A stretch of DNA of 64,000 nucleotides from Streptomyces ochraceiscleroticus (GCF_000720485.1 NZ_JOAX01000011.1:124001-188000); one strand, 5' to 3'; shown: positions 37,365 through 46,201, counted from the stretch's first letter. Translations and numbers: made by a program. Notes: generated by a model from the letters alone, not told the origin.

Positions 37365-37931
37365 ATGCTGCTCGAAGAGGTCTACGCGGGCGCGCCCACA
37401 GTAAAGTCGGGACGCCATCTGACCACCGTGAACGAATTCACGGACCAATCGCCCGCGCTGCGCCCGGAAGTCCTCGCGGAAGCCGCAGGCCGCATGCTCG
37501 CGCTGGGCGACTTCGACGCCGACAAGATCCTTGTCGAGGAGGACAAGGGCGCCATTCTCGGCGGGGCGCTCTCGCTCGCCGCGGGGCTGCCGCTGGCGGT
37601 CGCCCGCTGGTACACCTACGACCTCGGCGCGCGGTCCGTGTCGGTGCCCATCGACAGCGAGTACTTCCAGGGCACGCTCTACGTCAACGGCATCGAGCCG
37701 GGCGACCGGCTGACCATCGTGGACGACACGATCAGCACCGGCGGCACCCTGCTCGCGCTGATCGAGGCCGTGCAGGCGGCCGGTGCCCGGGTCGGCGAGG
37801 TCGTCGTGGCGGTGGAGAAGCCCGAGAACGGCGGCCGGGAAAAGGTCGCCGAGCGCTTCGGCATCACGGTCAAGTCCGTCATCCGGATCACCGTCGATGA
37901 ACGGACCGGGCGCGCCGTCGTCATGTCCTGA
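37365..37931 (+). CDS. Type I phosphoribosyltransferase, archaeal-HGPRT/APRT-like
   Basis: 188 residues. PRPP-binding motif LTIVDDTISTGGTLLAL (around residues 116-133) and, upstream, VEEDKGAILGGALSLAAGLP with DSEYFQGTLYVNGIEPGDRL, an arrangement like the purine phosphoribosyltransferases of archaea. It should transfer ribose-5-phosphate from PRPP to a purine-like base or other acceptor, but the acceptor is not deducible. The ATG at 37365 has GGGGGAG about 9 bases upstream. It stands 140 bases before the cysteine-synthase-like gene, across a set of direct repeats, so it may or may not share that transcript. A salvage enzyme for a self-made nucleoside or a biosynthetic step are both possible. 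Confidence 0.8.
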   Translation: MLLEEVYAGAPTVKSGRHLTTVNEFTDQSPALRPEVLAEAAGRMLALGDFDADKILVEEDKGAILGGALSLAAGLPLAVARWYTYDLGARSVSVPIDSEYFQGTLYVNGIEPGDRLTIVDDTISTGGTLLALIEAVQAAGARVGEVVVAVEKPENGGREKVAERFGITVKSVIRITVDERTGRAVVMS

Positions 37932-38018
37932 CGCGGTACGGCTCGTCGTCTCCTGACGCAGTCGGGATCGTCTGTCTGACGCGGTCGGGTTCGCCATGTC
38001 CCGACGTGGTCGGGCATT
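37928..38018. repeat. Four imperfect 18-bp direct repeats at ~25-bp spacing
   Basis: Units start at 37928, 37953, 37976 and 38001 and share CTGACGCRGTCGGGNTCG (the last begins CCGACGTGGTCGGG). Spacings of 25, 23 and 25 bases put them on roughly alternating faces of the helix. They lie right between the phosphoribosyltransferase stop and the next gene, so they may be binding sites for a regulator or a remnant of sequence slippage. Confidence 0.6.
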
Positions 38019-38071
38019 TCTTCTTCACTTCTTTCACCATGCTGTCCAGTACGGGTTCGGGGGAACCGCAC

Positions 38072-39061
38072 GTGAGTGCATTTGTGCACGGTGCCGAAAT
38101 CGGGCACACGGAATTGTACGAACTACGCAGCACTGCCGATCCGGGGGCCGCGCGGATATTCGCCAAGTGCGAGTTCCGTAATCCCACCGGCAGCCACAAG
38201 GACCGGGTCTTCGCCTTCATGCTCGACGAACTGGAACGGGCCGGCACGATCGCCCCGGGAATGACCCTGGTCGAATGCTCCACCGGAAACGGCGGCGCGG
38301 CGCTCTCCCGGGCCGGCCGGGACCGCGGCTACCGCGTCGTCATCGTCATGCCGGCCGGCATGACCGAGGAACGCCGCCGGCAGATCGCCTCCTTCGGGGG
38401 CACCGTCATCGAGACCGACCCCGAGGGCTTCCTCCTCGAAGGCGAGGAGACCGCCCGCCGGTACGTCGCGGCCCACCCCGGCAGCCACTACCTGGACCAG
38501 TCCGCCAACGAGCTGAACTGGCGCGCCTGGCGCTCCTGCGGCACCGAGATCGTCACCGCGCTCGACGCGCTGGGCCTCGTCCCCGACCGGTTCGTCTGCT
38601 CCCTCGGCACCGGCGGCACCTTCACCGGTATCGCGGACGTCCTCAAGGCCGCCCACCCGGGGCTGCGCACCACCGCCGTCGAGGTCGACCGCTCGGCCGC
38701 CCTGTACGCCAAGCGCCACGGCCTGCCCTTCACCCACCACACGCACAACCTGATGGGCCTCGGCCCCGGCAAGGTGCCCGCCAATCTGCGCGAGGAACTG
38801 GTCGACGAGGTCGAGCTGATCAGCGGGGACGACGGCTGGGCGGTCATGAAGGAGCTCATCGAGAAGGAGGGCCTGTGCGTCGGGCCGACCGCGGGCGGCA
38901 ATGTCTTCGCCGCGCGGCGGCTCGCCCGCACGCTGCCCCCGGACGCCGTCGTGATCACCGTGCTGTTCGACTCCGCCTGGAAGTACTTCAGCGTCTGGGA
39001 CGGCCGGTACGCGCAGTACGCCACCGACGACGCGCCCTACGCGGCGGAAGGGGCGGAGTGA
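38072..39061 (+). CDS. PLP-dependent beta-family enzyme, cysteine-synthase-like
   Basis: 329 residues, fold-type II. PLP lysine in NPTGSHKDRV (Lys43), substrate loop STGNGGAALS (cysteine synthases have STGNTG), phosphate cup SLGTGGTFTG, and GPTAGGN near the C-terminus. Catalyses a beta-replacement or beta-elimination; the changed substrate loop argues against plain cysteine synthesis. Comparable enzymes make O-ureidoserine (DcsD) or diaminopropionate precursors (SbnA) in natural-product pathways. The GTG at 38072 has GGGGGAA about seven bases upstream; ATG 38039 and GTG 38006 are in-frame alternatives. First gene of a tight four-gene unit. Confidence 0.85.
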   Translation: MSAFVHGAEIGHTELYELRSTADPGAARIFAKCEFRNPTGSHKDRVFAFMLDELERAGTIAPGMTLVECSTGNGGAALSRAGRDRGYRVVIVMPAGMTEERRRQIASFGGTVIETDPEGFLLEGEETARRYVAAHPGSHYLDQSANELNWRAWRSCGTEIVTALDALGLVPDRFVCSLGTGGTFTGIADVLKAAHPGLRTTAVEVDRSAALYAKRHGLPFTHHTHNLMGLGPGKVPANLREELVDEVELISGDDGWAVMKELIEKEGLCVGPTAGGNVFAARRLARTLPPDAVVITVLFDSAWKYFSVWDGRYAQYATDDAPYAAEGAE

Positions 39062-39882
39062 ACGCCATGACCGACGACCGCACCGCACCCGACCGCAACG
39101 CGCCGGACTGCACCGCGCCCGACGGCGGCCTCCCGGACAGCCACCGCCCCGACCCGGGACCGGCTCCGGACCCCGCCGCGCGCCTCGACGTGCTCACCCG
39201 CCGCCTCGACGAAGCCTGCCGCCGCGCCGGCCGCGAGCCCGGCTCCGTCAAGCTCGTCGCGGTCAGCAAGTACCACCCGCGCGAGCTCGTCGCCGCCGCG
39301 CTCGACGCGGGCCAGCGCGACTTCGCGGAGAGCCGGGTCCAGGAGGCCCGCGCCAAGTGGCCGCCGCTGCGCGCCCGTTACCCGGACGTCCGGCTGCACC
39401 TCGTCGGCGCGCTGCAGACCAAGAAGGCCGCGGCGGCCGTCACCGGCTTCGACGTCCTGCACAGCGTGGACCGCCCGCGGCTGGCCGCGGCCCTCGCCGC
39501 CGCCATGGCCCGCACCGGGCGCAGGCCCGACTGCTTCGTCCAGGTCAACACCGCCGACGAGCCGCACAAGAGCGGCGTACCGCTGGAGGCCGCCGACGCG
39601 CTCCTCAAGGAGTGCCGGGACGTGTACGGGCTGCCCGTCGTCGGCCTGATGTGCCTGCCGCCGTACGGCCGCGACCCGCGCCCGCACTTCCGGCTGCTCC
39701 GCTCGCTCGCCGCCGCGCACGGCCTGAGCCAGCTCAGCATGGGCATGAGCGCCGACTTCGAGGCCGCGGTGGCGGAGGGCGCAACGCTGGTCCGGGTGGG
39801 CCGGGCGCTCTTCGGACCCCGGCCGCGGCGCGCCGGCGGCCCACCGGATGCCCGTGCCGGTGGCCCGCCGGCCACCCGCTAG
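39058..39882 (+). CDS. YggS/PLPBP-type PLP protein (alanine racemase N-domain fold)
   Basis: 274 residues. After an unusual ~40-residue Pro/Asp-rich extension with repeated (T/N)APD units, the YggS barrel follows: REPGSVKLVAVSKYHPRELV with the PLP lysine, GQRDFAESRVQEARAKW, LHLVGALQTKKAAAAV, CFVQVNTADEPHKSGVP, GLMCLPPYG and LSMGMSADFEAAVAEGATLV. Family members bind PLP and govern its supply; a racemase activity is not established. GTG 39058 overlaps the preceding stop by four bases; ATG 39067 is the alternative. A chromosomal housekeeping copy normally sits near ftsZ, so this is probably a dedicated second copy. Confidence 0.85.
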   Translation: MNAMTDDRTAPDRNAPDCTAPDGGLPDSHRPDPGPAPDPAARLDVLTRRLDEACRRAGREPGSVKLVAVSKYHPRELVAAALDAGQRDFAESRVQEARAKWPPLRARYPDVRLHLVGALQTKKAAAAVTGFDVLHSVDRPRLAAALAAAMARTGRRPDCFVQVNTADEPHKSGVPLEAADALLKECRDVYGLPVVGLMCLPPYGRDPRPHFRLLRSLAAAHGLSQLSMGMSADFEAAVAEGATLVRVGRALFGPRPRRAGGPPDARAGGPPATR

Positions 39883-39890
39883 GGAGTGCC

Positions 39891-40829
39891 GTGGCCGCAC
39901 TGTTCGTCTTCGCCCTGTTCTCCGCGCTGGTGGACGTGTTCGCCGCGCAGCGGCTCCAGCACCTCGACCCCGGCAGCGTCGCCGCGGTCGCCTTCACCCT
40001 CACCGGCGTCTTCTTCTGCGGTCTGACGCTGCTGCGGACGCGCCCGGCCCGGGTCGTCGCCGTGGCCCGGGCGCACGCCGCCGACCTGCTCGTCCTCAAC
40101 GTCACCACCGCGGTGACCTGGCTGTCCCTGCTGTACGCGCTCAAGCTCATGGAACCGGCCGTCGCCAACGTCGTCTCCATCGCCATCGGCCCGGCCTGCA
40201 CCGTGCTGCTCCAGTACCTGTGGTGGCGCAAGGACCGCGTGCTGCCCGGCGAACTCCTCGCCGCGCTCGGCATCGTCCTCGCCCTCGCCGGCCTGGTCTG
40301 GGCCTCCCTGGACGGCCGCAGCGGCGTCGGCGACCGGGCCGCCGCCGTCATGGCGCTCGGCGTGTGCGCCGCGGTCGCCTCCGGCGCGGGCGGCGCCGCC
40401 AACGTCGTCTTCTCCGCCCGCCTGGGCGCCGCGGGCGTCGACGTCCCCACCGTCATGGGCCTGCGCTTCGGCCTGGTCGCCGCGGCCGGCTGGCTGCTCG
40501 CCGCCACCGGCGACACCGCCCGGCTGGGCGAGGCGCTGCTGCCCGGCGCCGTGGTCGCCGTCATCGGCGTCGGCATACCGGCCGTCCTCGTGCAGATCGG
40601 CGTCCGCCGGGTGACCCCGGTGACCGCCTCCATGATCTGCACCCTCGCGCCGGCCCTGACGCTCCTGCTCCAACTCGCCGACACACGGCTGACGTTCTCG
40701 GTGCCCTCCGCCGTCGGCATCACCGTCATCACCGTCCTCATCGGGCTCGGGCTGCTCGCCCGCCGGGGCGCACCCCCGGCCGCGGCGGCCCAGGAAGGCA
40801 AGAAGATCCATGCACTGCCTGGTAGTTGA
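39891..40829 (+). CDS. EamA/DMT-superfamily transporter
   Basis: 312 residues, about ten transmembrane helices arranged as two EamA repeats (first FVFALFSALVDVFAAQRLQ..., LLYALKLMEPAVANVVSIAI; second AVMALGVCAAVASGAGGAAN..., RVTPVTASMICTLAPALTLL). The family mostly exports amino acids and small metabolites. GTG at 39891 is eight bases after the YggS-like stop with AGGGAG upstream, and its 3' end overlaps the ATP-grasp gene by 20 bases. Position in the group suggests it exports the product, as the DMT protein DcsJ is thought to do in D-cycloserine producers. Confidence 0.85.
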   Translation: MAALFVFALFSALVDVFAAQRLQHLDPGSVAAVAFTLTGVFFCGLTLLRTRPARVVAVARAHAADLLVLNVTTAVTWLSLLYALKLMEPAVANVVSIAIGPACTVLLQYLWWRKDRVLPGELLAALGIVLALAGLVWASLDGRSGVGDRAAAVMALGVCAAVASGAGGAANVVFSARLGAAGVDVPTVMGLRFGLVAAAGWLLAATGDTARLGEALLPGAVVAVIGVGIPAVLVQIGVRRVTPVTASMICTLAPALTLLLQLADTRLTFSVPSAVGITVITVLIGLGLLARRGAPPAAAAQEGKKIHALPGS

Positions 40830-42081
40830 CGCCTACTCCAGCGGCCGCTTCCTGCCCGCCGCGCTGGCCGCGCACGGCATCACCACGGTCCACATCGACA
40901 GCGCGCCCGGCATCGCCGACCGCCTGCTGCGCACGCCCTTCCCGCACGAGGCGGTCGCCGACCGGTTCACGTACCGGGGCGACCTGAACGCCCTGGTCAC
41001 CGCGGTACTCCCGTACAGGCCCGCCCGCGTCCTGCCCGGCAACGAGACCGGCGTGGACCTCGCCGACGCCCTCTCCGCCCGGCTCGGCCTGCCCGGCAAC
41101 GTCATCGACGGCCGCCGCGTGCGCCGCGACAAGTACGAGATGGCCAGGGCCGTCCGGGCACACGGACTGCGCGCGCCCGACACCCTGCGCACCCACCGCT
41201 TCGACACCGCCCTGGCCTGGGCCCGCTCGCACGGCCGCTGGCCCGTGGTGGTCAAGCCCGCCGACAGCGCCGGCACCGACAACGTCTTCTTCTGCGCCGG
41301 TCCGGTGGAGCTGTGCACCGCCTTCGACCACATCCTGCGCTCGGTGAACTTCACCGGCGCCCGCAACCGCACCGTCGTCGTCCAGGAACACCTGACCGGC
41401 ACCGAGTACTTCGCCAACACCGTCAGCGTCGCGGGCCGCCACCACATCGCCGAGATCTGGCGCTACCACAAGCGCCCGGGCCGCGGCGGCGCCCCGGTCT
41501 ACGACTACGAGGAGCCGGTCTCCGCGCGCGAGCCGGCCACCGCCGCGCTCCGCCCGTACCTCCTCGGCGCCCTGGACGCCCTCGGCATCCGCAACGGACC
41601 GGCGCACACCGAGATCATGCTCACCGACGAGGGACCGGTGCTGATCGAGGCCGGCGCCCGCCCGGCCGGCAGCATCCTGCCCGACGTGGTCAGCCGCTGC
41701 TTCGGCACCGACCACATCACGCTGACCGCGCTGGCCTGCGCCGATCCGGCCGCCTTCATGGCGCGCACGGACCGCCCGGCCCAGCCGCGCGTCCCGCTGC
41801 GCTATGTCTCCCTGATCTCCCCGCGCGGCGGCCGACTGGTCTCCCTGGCCCGCTTCGACGAGATCCGCGCGCTGCCCTCGTACGCCGGGCACCACTTCTC
41901 CGTCGAGGTCGGCGACCACCTCGCCCCCACCGTCGACTCGCTCACCTCGCCCGGCGTCTGCTACCTCGTCCACCGCAATCCGCGGCAGATCGAGACGGAC
42001 TACCGCCGGCTGCGCACGCTGGAGGAGACGGGACTGTACGAAACGGACGAGGTCAGGCCGGACGCGCGGCGCCCGGCCTGA
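40810..42081 (+). CDS. ATP-grasp ligase (L-amino acid ligase-like)
   Basis: 423 residues. The N-terminal pre-ATP-grasp domain ([20 protein letters not shown]...) and the ATP-grasp core are visible: [79 protein letters not shown]. The last motif supplies the metal ligands; the E-x-G-x-R form is usual for the BacD-like amino acid ligase group. It activates a carboxylate as acyl phosphate and joins it to an amine. ATG 40810 overlaps the exporter gene by 20 bases. Last gene of the group, convergent with the gene at 42094 across 12 bases. Substrates unknown. Confidence 0.85.
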   Translation: MHCLVVDAYSSGRFLPAALAAHGITTVHIDSAPGIADRLLRTPFPHEAVADRFTYRGDLNALVTAVLPYRPARVLPGNETGVDLADALSARLGLPGNVIDGRRVRRDKYEMARAVRAHGLRAPDTLRTHRFDTALAWARSHGRWPVVVKPADSAGTDNVFFCAGPVELCTAFDHILRSVNFTGARNRTVVVQEHLTGTEYFANTVSVAGRHHIAEIWRYHKRPGRGGAPVYDYEEPVSAREPATAALRPYLLGALDALGIRNGPAHTEIMLTDEGPVLIEAGARPAGSILPDVVSRCFGTDHITLTALACADPAAFMARTDRPAQPRVPLRYVSLISPRGGRLVSLARFDEIRALPSYAGHHFSVEVGDHLAPTVDSLTSPGVCYLVHRNPRQIETDYRRLRTLEETGLYETDEVRPDARRPA

Positions 42082-42093
42082 CCGCTCACGGGG

Positions 42094-42726
42094 CTACAGT
42101 CCCAGCTCGGCCTCGTGGAGGCGGGCCACCGCTTCCTTGTCGCCGTCCAGCTCGACGTCGGCGGTGCGCTGCCGTCCGAACAGGAACAGCGTCAGCTCGC
42201 CCGGCTCGCCGGTGACCGTGACGACCGGCGTGCCGCGGTGCGCCACCGCGGTCTGCCCGTCCGGGCGCCGCAGCACCAGGCCCACCGGGGCCTTCCGCCC
42301 CAGCACCCGGGCCATCCGCTCGATGCGGGACCACAGCACGTCGGCGAAGACGGGGCTCAGCTCGCGCGGCGACCAGTCCGGCGCGGCGCGCCGCACGTCC
42401 TCCGTGTGCACGAAGAACTCCACCGTGTTCGCCGCCTCGTCGATCTGCTTCAGGGCGTACGGCGACAGCCGCGGCGGACCGGTCCTGATCAGCCGGATCA
42501 GCTCGTCGTACGGCTTGGCGGCGAACTCGGACTGCACCCGCTCCAGCCGGGACGCCAGCGGCTTGAGCACCAGTCCGCCGGCCGCGTCCGCGCGCCGCTC
42601 GCGCACCACCACATGGGCGGCCAGGTCGCGGGTGCTCCAGCCCTCGCACAGCGTCGGCGCGTCGGGTCCGGCGCTCTCCAACAGATCGGCGAGAAGAAGT
42701 CGTTCACGCTTGGCATGGGTCGACAT
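42094..42726 (-). CDS. TIGR03085-type (DinB/mycothiol-dependent maleylpyruvate isomerase-like) protein
   Basis: 210 residues. N-terminal helical metal-binding domain: [38 protein letters not shown] with a conserved His, and [13 protein letters not shown] with another. The C-terminal part is a small beta-rich domain ([20 protein letters not shown]). Family function unknown; some relatives use mycothiol. ATG at 42726 begins [12 protein letters not shown]. Next to hisI in the core gene order I recall for Streptomyces, so it probably marks the right border of the accessory stretch. Confidence 0.85.
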   Translation of the reverse strand: MSTHAKRERLLLADLLESAGPDAPTLCEGWSTRDLAAHVVVRERRADAAGGLVLKPLASRLERVQSEFAAKPYDELIRLIRTGPPRLSPYALKQIDEAANTVEFFVHTEDVRRAAPDWSPRELSPVFADVLWSRIERMARVLGRKAPVGLVLRRPDGQTAVAHRGTPVVTVTGEPGELTLFLFGRQRTADVELDGDKEAVARLHEAELGL

Positions 42727-42793
42727 GGCCTCACCCTACGGCCGCCCCGGCCGTCCGTGCCACGACGCCGCACGGTCCCTTCCGCGCCCCGCG

Positions 42794-42913
42794 TCACAGA
42801 TGCACGAGGATCACCGTCATCACCAGAACGGCCGCCGCGAAGACCGCACACACCACGATCGTGGCCACCTTGGCCACCCGGTCGTCGTCAGGGGGCGGGT
42901 ACTGGTCGTTCAT
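42794..42913 (-). CDS. Small single-pass membrane protein, 39 residues
   Basis: [20 protein letters not shown] leads into one hydrophobic helix ([19 protein letters not shown]) that runs to the C-terminus. Start ATG at 42913; a ribosome binding site is not obvious. It lies between the TIGR03085-type gene and hisI, in divergent orientation to hisI with a 33-base gap. Function unknown. Composition, a clear single membrane span and an acidic N-terminus argue for a real gene. Confidence 0.6.
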   Translation of the reverse strand: MNDQYPPPDDDRVAKVATIVVCAVFAAAVLVMTVILVHL

Positions 42914-42946
42914 GTCCGCATGATGCCGCACGGCACAATGGAGGGC

Positions 42947-43327
42947 ATGAGCAGCAGCCCCGCCACCCCGTCCCCGTCCGGCGCCTCTCTGGATCCGGCC
43001 ATCGCCGCCCGGCTCAAGCGCACCCCCGACGGCCTGGTCCCGGCCATCGCGCAGCAGTACGACACCGGTGAGGTGCTGATGCTCGGGTGGATGGACGACG
43101 AGGCGCTGCACCGCACGCTGACCACCGGGCGCTGCACGTACTGGAGCCGCAGCCGCCAGGAGTACTGGGTCAAGGGCGACACGTCCGGGCACTTCCAGCA
43201 CGTGAAGTCCGTCGCGCTGGACTGCGACGCGGACACCGTGCTGGTCAAGGTCGACCAGGTCGGCGCGGCCTGCCACACCGGCGCGCGGACCTGCTTCGAC
43301 AAGGACGTACTGCTCGCCGAGGGCTGA
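42947..43327 (+). CDS. hisI: Phosphoribosyl-AMP cyclohydrolase
   Basis: 126 residues, the monofunctional form without the HisE domain. It opens the purine ring of PR-AMP in histidine synthesis, with Zn and Mg. Motifs: [60 protein letters not shown] and GARTCF; the Cys residues are Zn ligands. ATG 42947 has GGAGGG with almost no spacing; ATG 42938 (MEGMSSS) is the alternative and could be leaderless. Followed by trpE after 87 bases. In this genome it is isolated from the rest of the his operon by the 31.5-42.1 kb stretch. Confidence 0.93.
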   Translation: MSSSPATPSPSGASLDPAIAARLKRTPDGLVPAIAQQYDTGEVLMLGWMDDEALHRTLTTGRCTYWSRSRQEYWVKGDTSGHFQHVKSVALDCDADTVLVKVDQVGAACHTGARTCFDKDVLLAEG

Positions 43328-43400
43328 CCGCGCCTCGGGAGGCCGTCCGGCCGGAGCCGATCAGTACGCGGACGGAGCCGCGCCCGCCACTGATCGCTAC

Positions 43401-43406
43401 TAGGAT
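43401..43406 (+). promoter_or_regulatory. Candidate -10 box of leaderless trpE
   Basis: TAGGAT lies eight bases before the trpE ATG with no ribosome binding site between. There is no Trp-codon-rich leader frame upstream, so classical attenuation at trpE is unlikely. Confidence 0.4.
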
Positions 43407-43414
43407 CCGCTGAC

Positions 43415-44947
43415 ATGACCACGGGAACCACCGGCACCGCGACTCCGGACCTCGAAAACTTCCGCACCCTCGCGAAGGACCGCCGGGTCATCCCGGTCAC
43501 CCGGCGGCTCCTCGCCGACGGCGACACCCCGGTGGGCCTGTACCGCAAGCTCGCGGCCGAGCGCCCCGGCACCTTCCTCCTGGAGTCCGCGGAGAACGGC
43601 CGGAGCTGGTCCCGGTACTCCTTCATCGGCGTCCGCAGCGCCGCGACCCTCACCGCCCGCGACGGGCAGGCCCACTGGCTCGGCACCCCGCCGGTCGGCG
43701 TGCCCACCGCCGGTGACCCGCTCGCCGCGCTGCGCGAGACCATCGAGACGCTGCACACCCCGCGCGACCTCATCGAGGGCCAGGGCCTGCCGCCCTTCAC
43801 CGGCGGCATGGTCGGCTACCTCGGGTACGACATCGTCCGCCGTCTGGAGAAGATCGGCGACTCCACCGAGGACGAGCTGCGGCTTCCCGAGCTGACCATG
43901 CTGCTCACCTCGGACCTGGCCGTACTGGACCACTGGAACGGCACGGTCCTGCTGATCGCCAACGCGATCAACCACAACGACCTGGACACCGGCGTCGACG
44001 AGGCGTACGCGGACGCGGTGGCCAGGCTGGACACCATGGCGTACGACCTGGGCCGCCCGGCCCCGTCGAACGCCGCCGCGCTCCCGGCCTCCGAGCTGCC
44101 CGAGTACACCGCGAAGTGGGGCGCAGACGCCTTCAAGGACGCCGTCGAGGACATCAAGGAGCGCATCCGGGCCGGCGAGGCGTTCCAGGTGGTGCCCTCG
44201 CAGCGCTTCGAGACGCCGTGCACGGCCTCCGCGCTGGACGTCTACCGGGTGCTGCGGGCCACGAACCCCAGCCCGTACATGTACCTCTTCCGCTTCGAGG
44301 GCGGCGACGGCCTCCCCTTCGATGTCGTCGGCTCCAGCCCGGAGGCGCTGGTCAAGGTCGAGGACGGGCAGGCCATGGTGCACCCGATCGCCGGCACCAG
44401 GCCGCGCGGCGGCACCCCGCAGCTCGACCAGGCCCTCGCCGACGAGCTGATCTCCGACCCCAAGGAGCGCGCCGAGCACCTGATGCTCGTCGACCTTGGC
44501 CGCAACGACCTGGGCCGGGTCTGCGAGCCCGGCAGCGTCGAGGTCGTGGACTTCATGTCCATCGAGCGCTACAGCCACGTCATGCACATCGTGTCCACGG
44601 TCACCGGCAAGGTCGCCGAGGGCCGCACCGCCTTCGACGTGCTGACCGCCTGTTTCCCCGCCGGCACGCTCTCCGGCGCCCCGAAGCCGCGCGCCCTGCA
44701 GATCATCGAGGAGCTGGAGCCCACCCGGCGCGGCGTCTACGGGGGCTGCGTGGGCTACCTGGACTTCGCCGGCGACTCCGACACCGCGATCGCCATCCGC
44801 ACGGCCCTGCTCCGCGACGGCACGGCATACGTCCAGGCCGGCGCGGGAATCGTCGCCGACTCCGACCCGGAGGCGGAGGACGCCGAATGCCGCAACAAGG
44901 CGGCGGCGGTACTCAGGGCCGTGAACACGGCGAACAACCTCGAATAA
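43415..44947 (+). CDS. trpE: Anthranilate synthase component I
   Basis: 510 residues. Converts chorismate and ammonia to anthranilate; the glutaminase subunit TrpG is not in this window. Motifs: SFIGVRSAATL in the feedback region near LLESAENGRSWSRYSFIG, GGMVGYLGYDIVR, AGEAFQVVPSQRF, SPEALVKVEDGQ, HPIAGTRPRGGTPQLD, AEHLMLVDLGRNDLGRV and FPAGTLSGAPKPRALQII. The LLES sequence near the N-terminus fits the Trp-binding element of feedback-sensitive enzymes. ATG 43415 preceded by TAGGAT at leaderless spacing. Starts the hisI-trpE-membrane protein block. Confidence 0.96.
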   Translation: MTTGTTGTATPDLENFRTLAKDRRVIPVTRRLLADGDTPVGLYRKLAAERPGTFLLESAENGRSWSRYSFIGVRSAATLTARDGQAHWLGTPPVGVPTAGDPLAALRETIETLHTPRDLIEGQGLPPFTGGMVGYLGYDIVRRLEKIGDSTEDELRLPELTMLLTSDLAVLDHWNGTVLLIANAINHNDLDTGVDEAYADAVARLDTMAYDLGRPAPSNAAALPASELPEYTAKWGADAFKDAVEDIKERIRAGEAFQVVPSQRFETPCTASALDVYRVLRATNPSPYMYLFRFEGGDGLPFDVVGSSPEALVKVEDGQAMVHPIAGTRPRGGTPQLDQALADELISDPKERAEHLMLVDLGRNDLGRVCEPGSVEVVDFMSIERYSHVMHIVSTVTGKVAEGRTAFDVLTACFPAGTLSGAPKPRALQIIEELEPTRRGVYGGCVGYLDFAGDSDTAIAIRTALLRDGTAYVQAGAGIVADSDPEAEDAECRNKAAAVLRAVNTANNLE

Positions 44948-44970
44948 GCCCGTCCGGCGATTGAGGACAC
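44948..44970. repeat. Probable dispersed Streptomyces intergenic repeat
   Basis: GCCCGTCCGGCGATTGAGGACA follows the trpE stop directly. I recall CGTCCGGCG(A/T)TTGAGGAC as a sequence found in very many Streptomyces intergenic regions. Only one copy was noticed in this window. Confidence 0.4.
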
Positions 44971-45037
44971 CGCGGCCGAAGGCCGTCGGTACCCCCGAGC
45001 CGACGTACACCCGGCAACGTACGCGATAGTGGTACGT

Positions 45038-45703
45038 GTGAGTGCCGTACCCCAGCCCCGCCCCGATGCCGCCGAGACGGAGGCCCCCGCCTCCGGTGAA
45101 GCCTCGTCGGCCAAGCCCCCGCGCAGGGCACTGGCCTTCGCGCTCCTCCTGGGAGCGCTCGGCGCCGCCCTCGCCCTGCTGTCCTCCGGCCGTACCTGGG
45201 CCACCGCCACCGCCGTGGTCGCCCAGGGCGAGCTCCCGCAGAAGGCGACGGGCCAGGACGTCACCGGCGTGCCCGGCGCGCTCGCCGTGGTCGGGCTCGC
45301 CGCGCTGGTCGCCGTCTTCGCCGTGCGCGGCGCGGGCCGCGTCGCCGTCTCCGCGCTGCTGGCGCTGAGCGGCGCCGGCACCGTCGCCGGCGCCCTCCTC
45401 GGCAACGCCGACACCTCCGCGCTGAAGGCCAAGGCCGCCACCGCCACCGGCATGAGCGGCGCCGGCGTCCACGACGTCGCGCACACCGCCTGGCCCTGGG
45501 TGGCCGCGGGCGGCGGCGCGCTGCTGCTGGTCGCCGGGCTGCTGGCGCTGGCGTACGGGCGGCGCTGGCCCGCCATGTCCGGGCGCTACGAGCGCGCGGG
45601 CAACGGCCCCCGCGGCCCGCGCCGCGCCGCCAAGCAGCCGGACCTGGACCGCCCGGAGGAGATCTGGAAGTCCCTGGACCGCGGCGAGGACCCCACCGCC
45701 TAG
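45038..45703 (+). CDS. Trp-operon-associated membrane protein (TIGR02234 type)
   Basis: 221 residues. Four hydrophobic segments: ALAFALLLGALGAALALLSS, GALAVVGLAALVAVFAV, VAVSALLALSGAGTVAGALL and WPWVAAGGGALLLVAGLLAL; an extracytoplasmic SSGRTW patch follows the first helix, as in the family found beside actinobacterial trp genes. C-terminal tail is polar (LDRPEEIWKSLDRGEDPTA). GTG 45038 chosen; GTG 45029 is an in-frame alternative. Function unknown; the conserved link to trpE/trpC suggests a role in tryptophan metabolism or transport. Confidence 0.85.
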   Translation: MSAVPQPRPDAAETEAPASGEASSAKPPRRALAFALLLGALGAALALLSSGRTWATATAVVAQGELPQKATGQDVTGVPGALAVVGLAALVAVFAVRGAGRVAVSALLALSGAGTVAGALLGNADTSALKAKAATATGMSGAGVHDVAHTAWPWVAAGGGALLLVAGLLALAYGRRWPAMSGRYERAGNGPRGPRRAAKQPDLDRPEEIWKSLDRGEDPTA

Positions 45704-45824
45704 CCGACGTCCCTTCACCGGTCCGCACCGACCCGATGGCGGGGCCGCCCCCCGCATCAGGGACAATGATTCCGAGCGAACGCCGCGCCCCGACCCAGGC
45801 GCGAGAAAGCAACGAGGAGCACTC

Positions 45825-46061
45825 ATGTCGAGCAATGGCCACGGCCACGGACACACCCCGGCTGCCTGGACCGGCGTCATCATTTCGTTCATCGGCTTCT
45901 GCGTCGCGGGCGTCTTCACGGTGCTCGCCAACGTGCCCGGCTTCTGGGCCGGCATCGTTCTCATCTTCGCCGGTGCGGTCGTCGGCGGCCTGATGCGGCT
46001 GGCGGGCATGGGCTCCGAGCCCAAGCGCGCCAAGGGCAGCCCCCAGCCGCAGGAGAGCTGA
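45825..46061 (+). CDS. HGxxPAAW-motif small membrane protein
   Basis: 78 residues. Begins MSSNGHGHGHTPAAWTGVII, containing the HG-x2-PAAW signature of a small actinobacterial family, followed by two transmembrane helices (VIISFIGFCVAGVFTVLANV and FWAGIVLIFAGAVVGGLM) and a short basic tail. ATG at 45825 with GAGGAG about 6 bases upstream. Always near trp genes in Streptomyces as far as I recall. Function unknown; the His-rich N-terminus could bind metal. Confidence 0.85.
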   Translation: MSSNGHGHGHTPAAWTGVIISFIGFCVAGVFTVLANVPGFWAGIVLIFAGAVVGGLMRLAGMGSEPKRAKGSPQPQES

Positions 46062-46201
46062 CCGCCCGTTCGGACGCCCGACGCCCGACGACGAAGGCGC
46101 GGCTTCCCGGCCGCCCGCACGCCCCGCGCTCATGGCGCGGAACGGCCCGTGCGGCGGCGGGAAAGCTGCGCCTTCGCGCGTAGGGGGGAACAATCGGGAC
46201 C

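Noticed and set aside
38072..42081. D-cycloserine cluster
   Set aside because: Only the PLP enzyme, exporter and ATP-grasp roles are analogous; the haem hydroxylase, arginase-like, epimerase and acyltransferase genes of the dcs cluster are missing.
43328..43414. Trp attenuator with leader peptide before trpE
   Set aside because: The 87-base gap has no small frame with clustered Trp codons and no alternative hairpins of the classical type.
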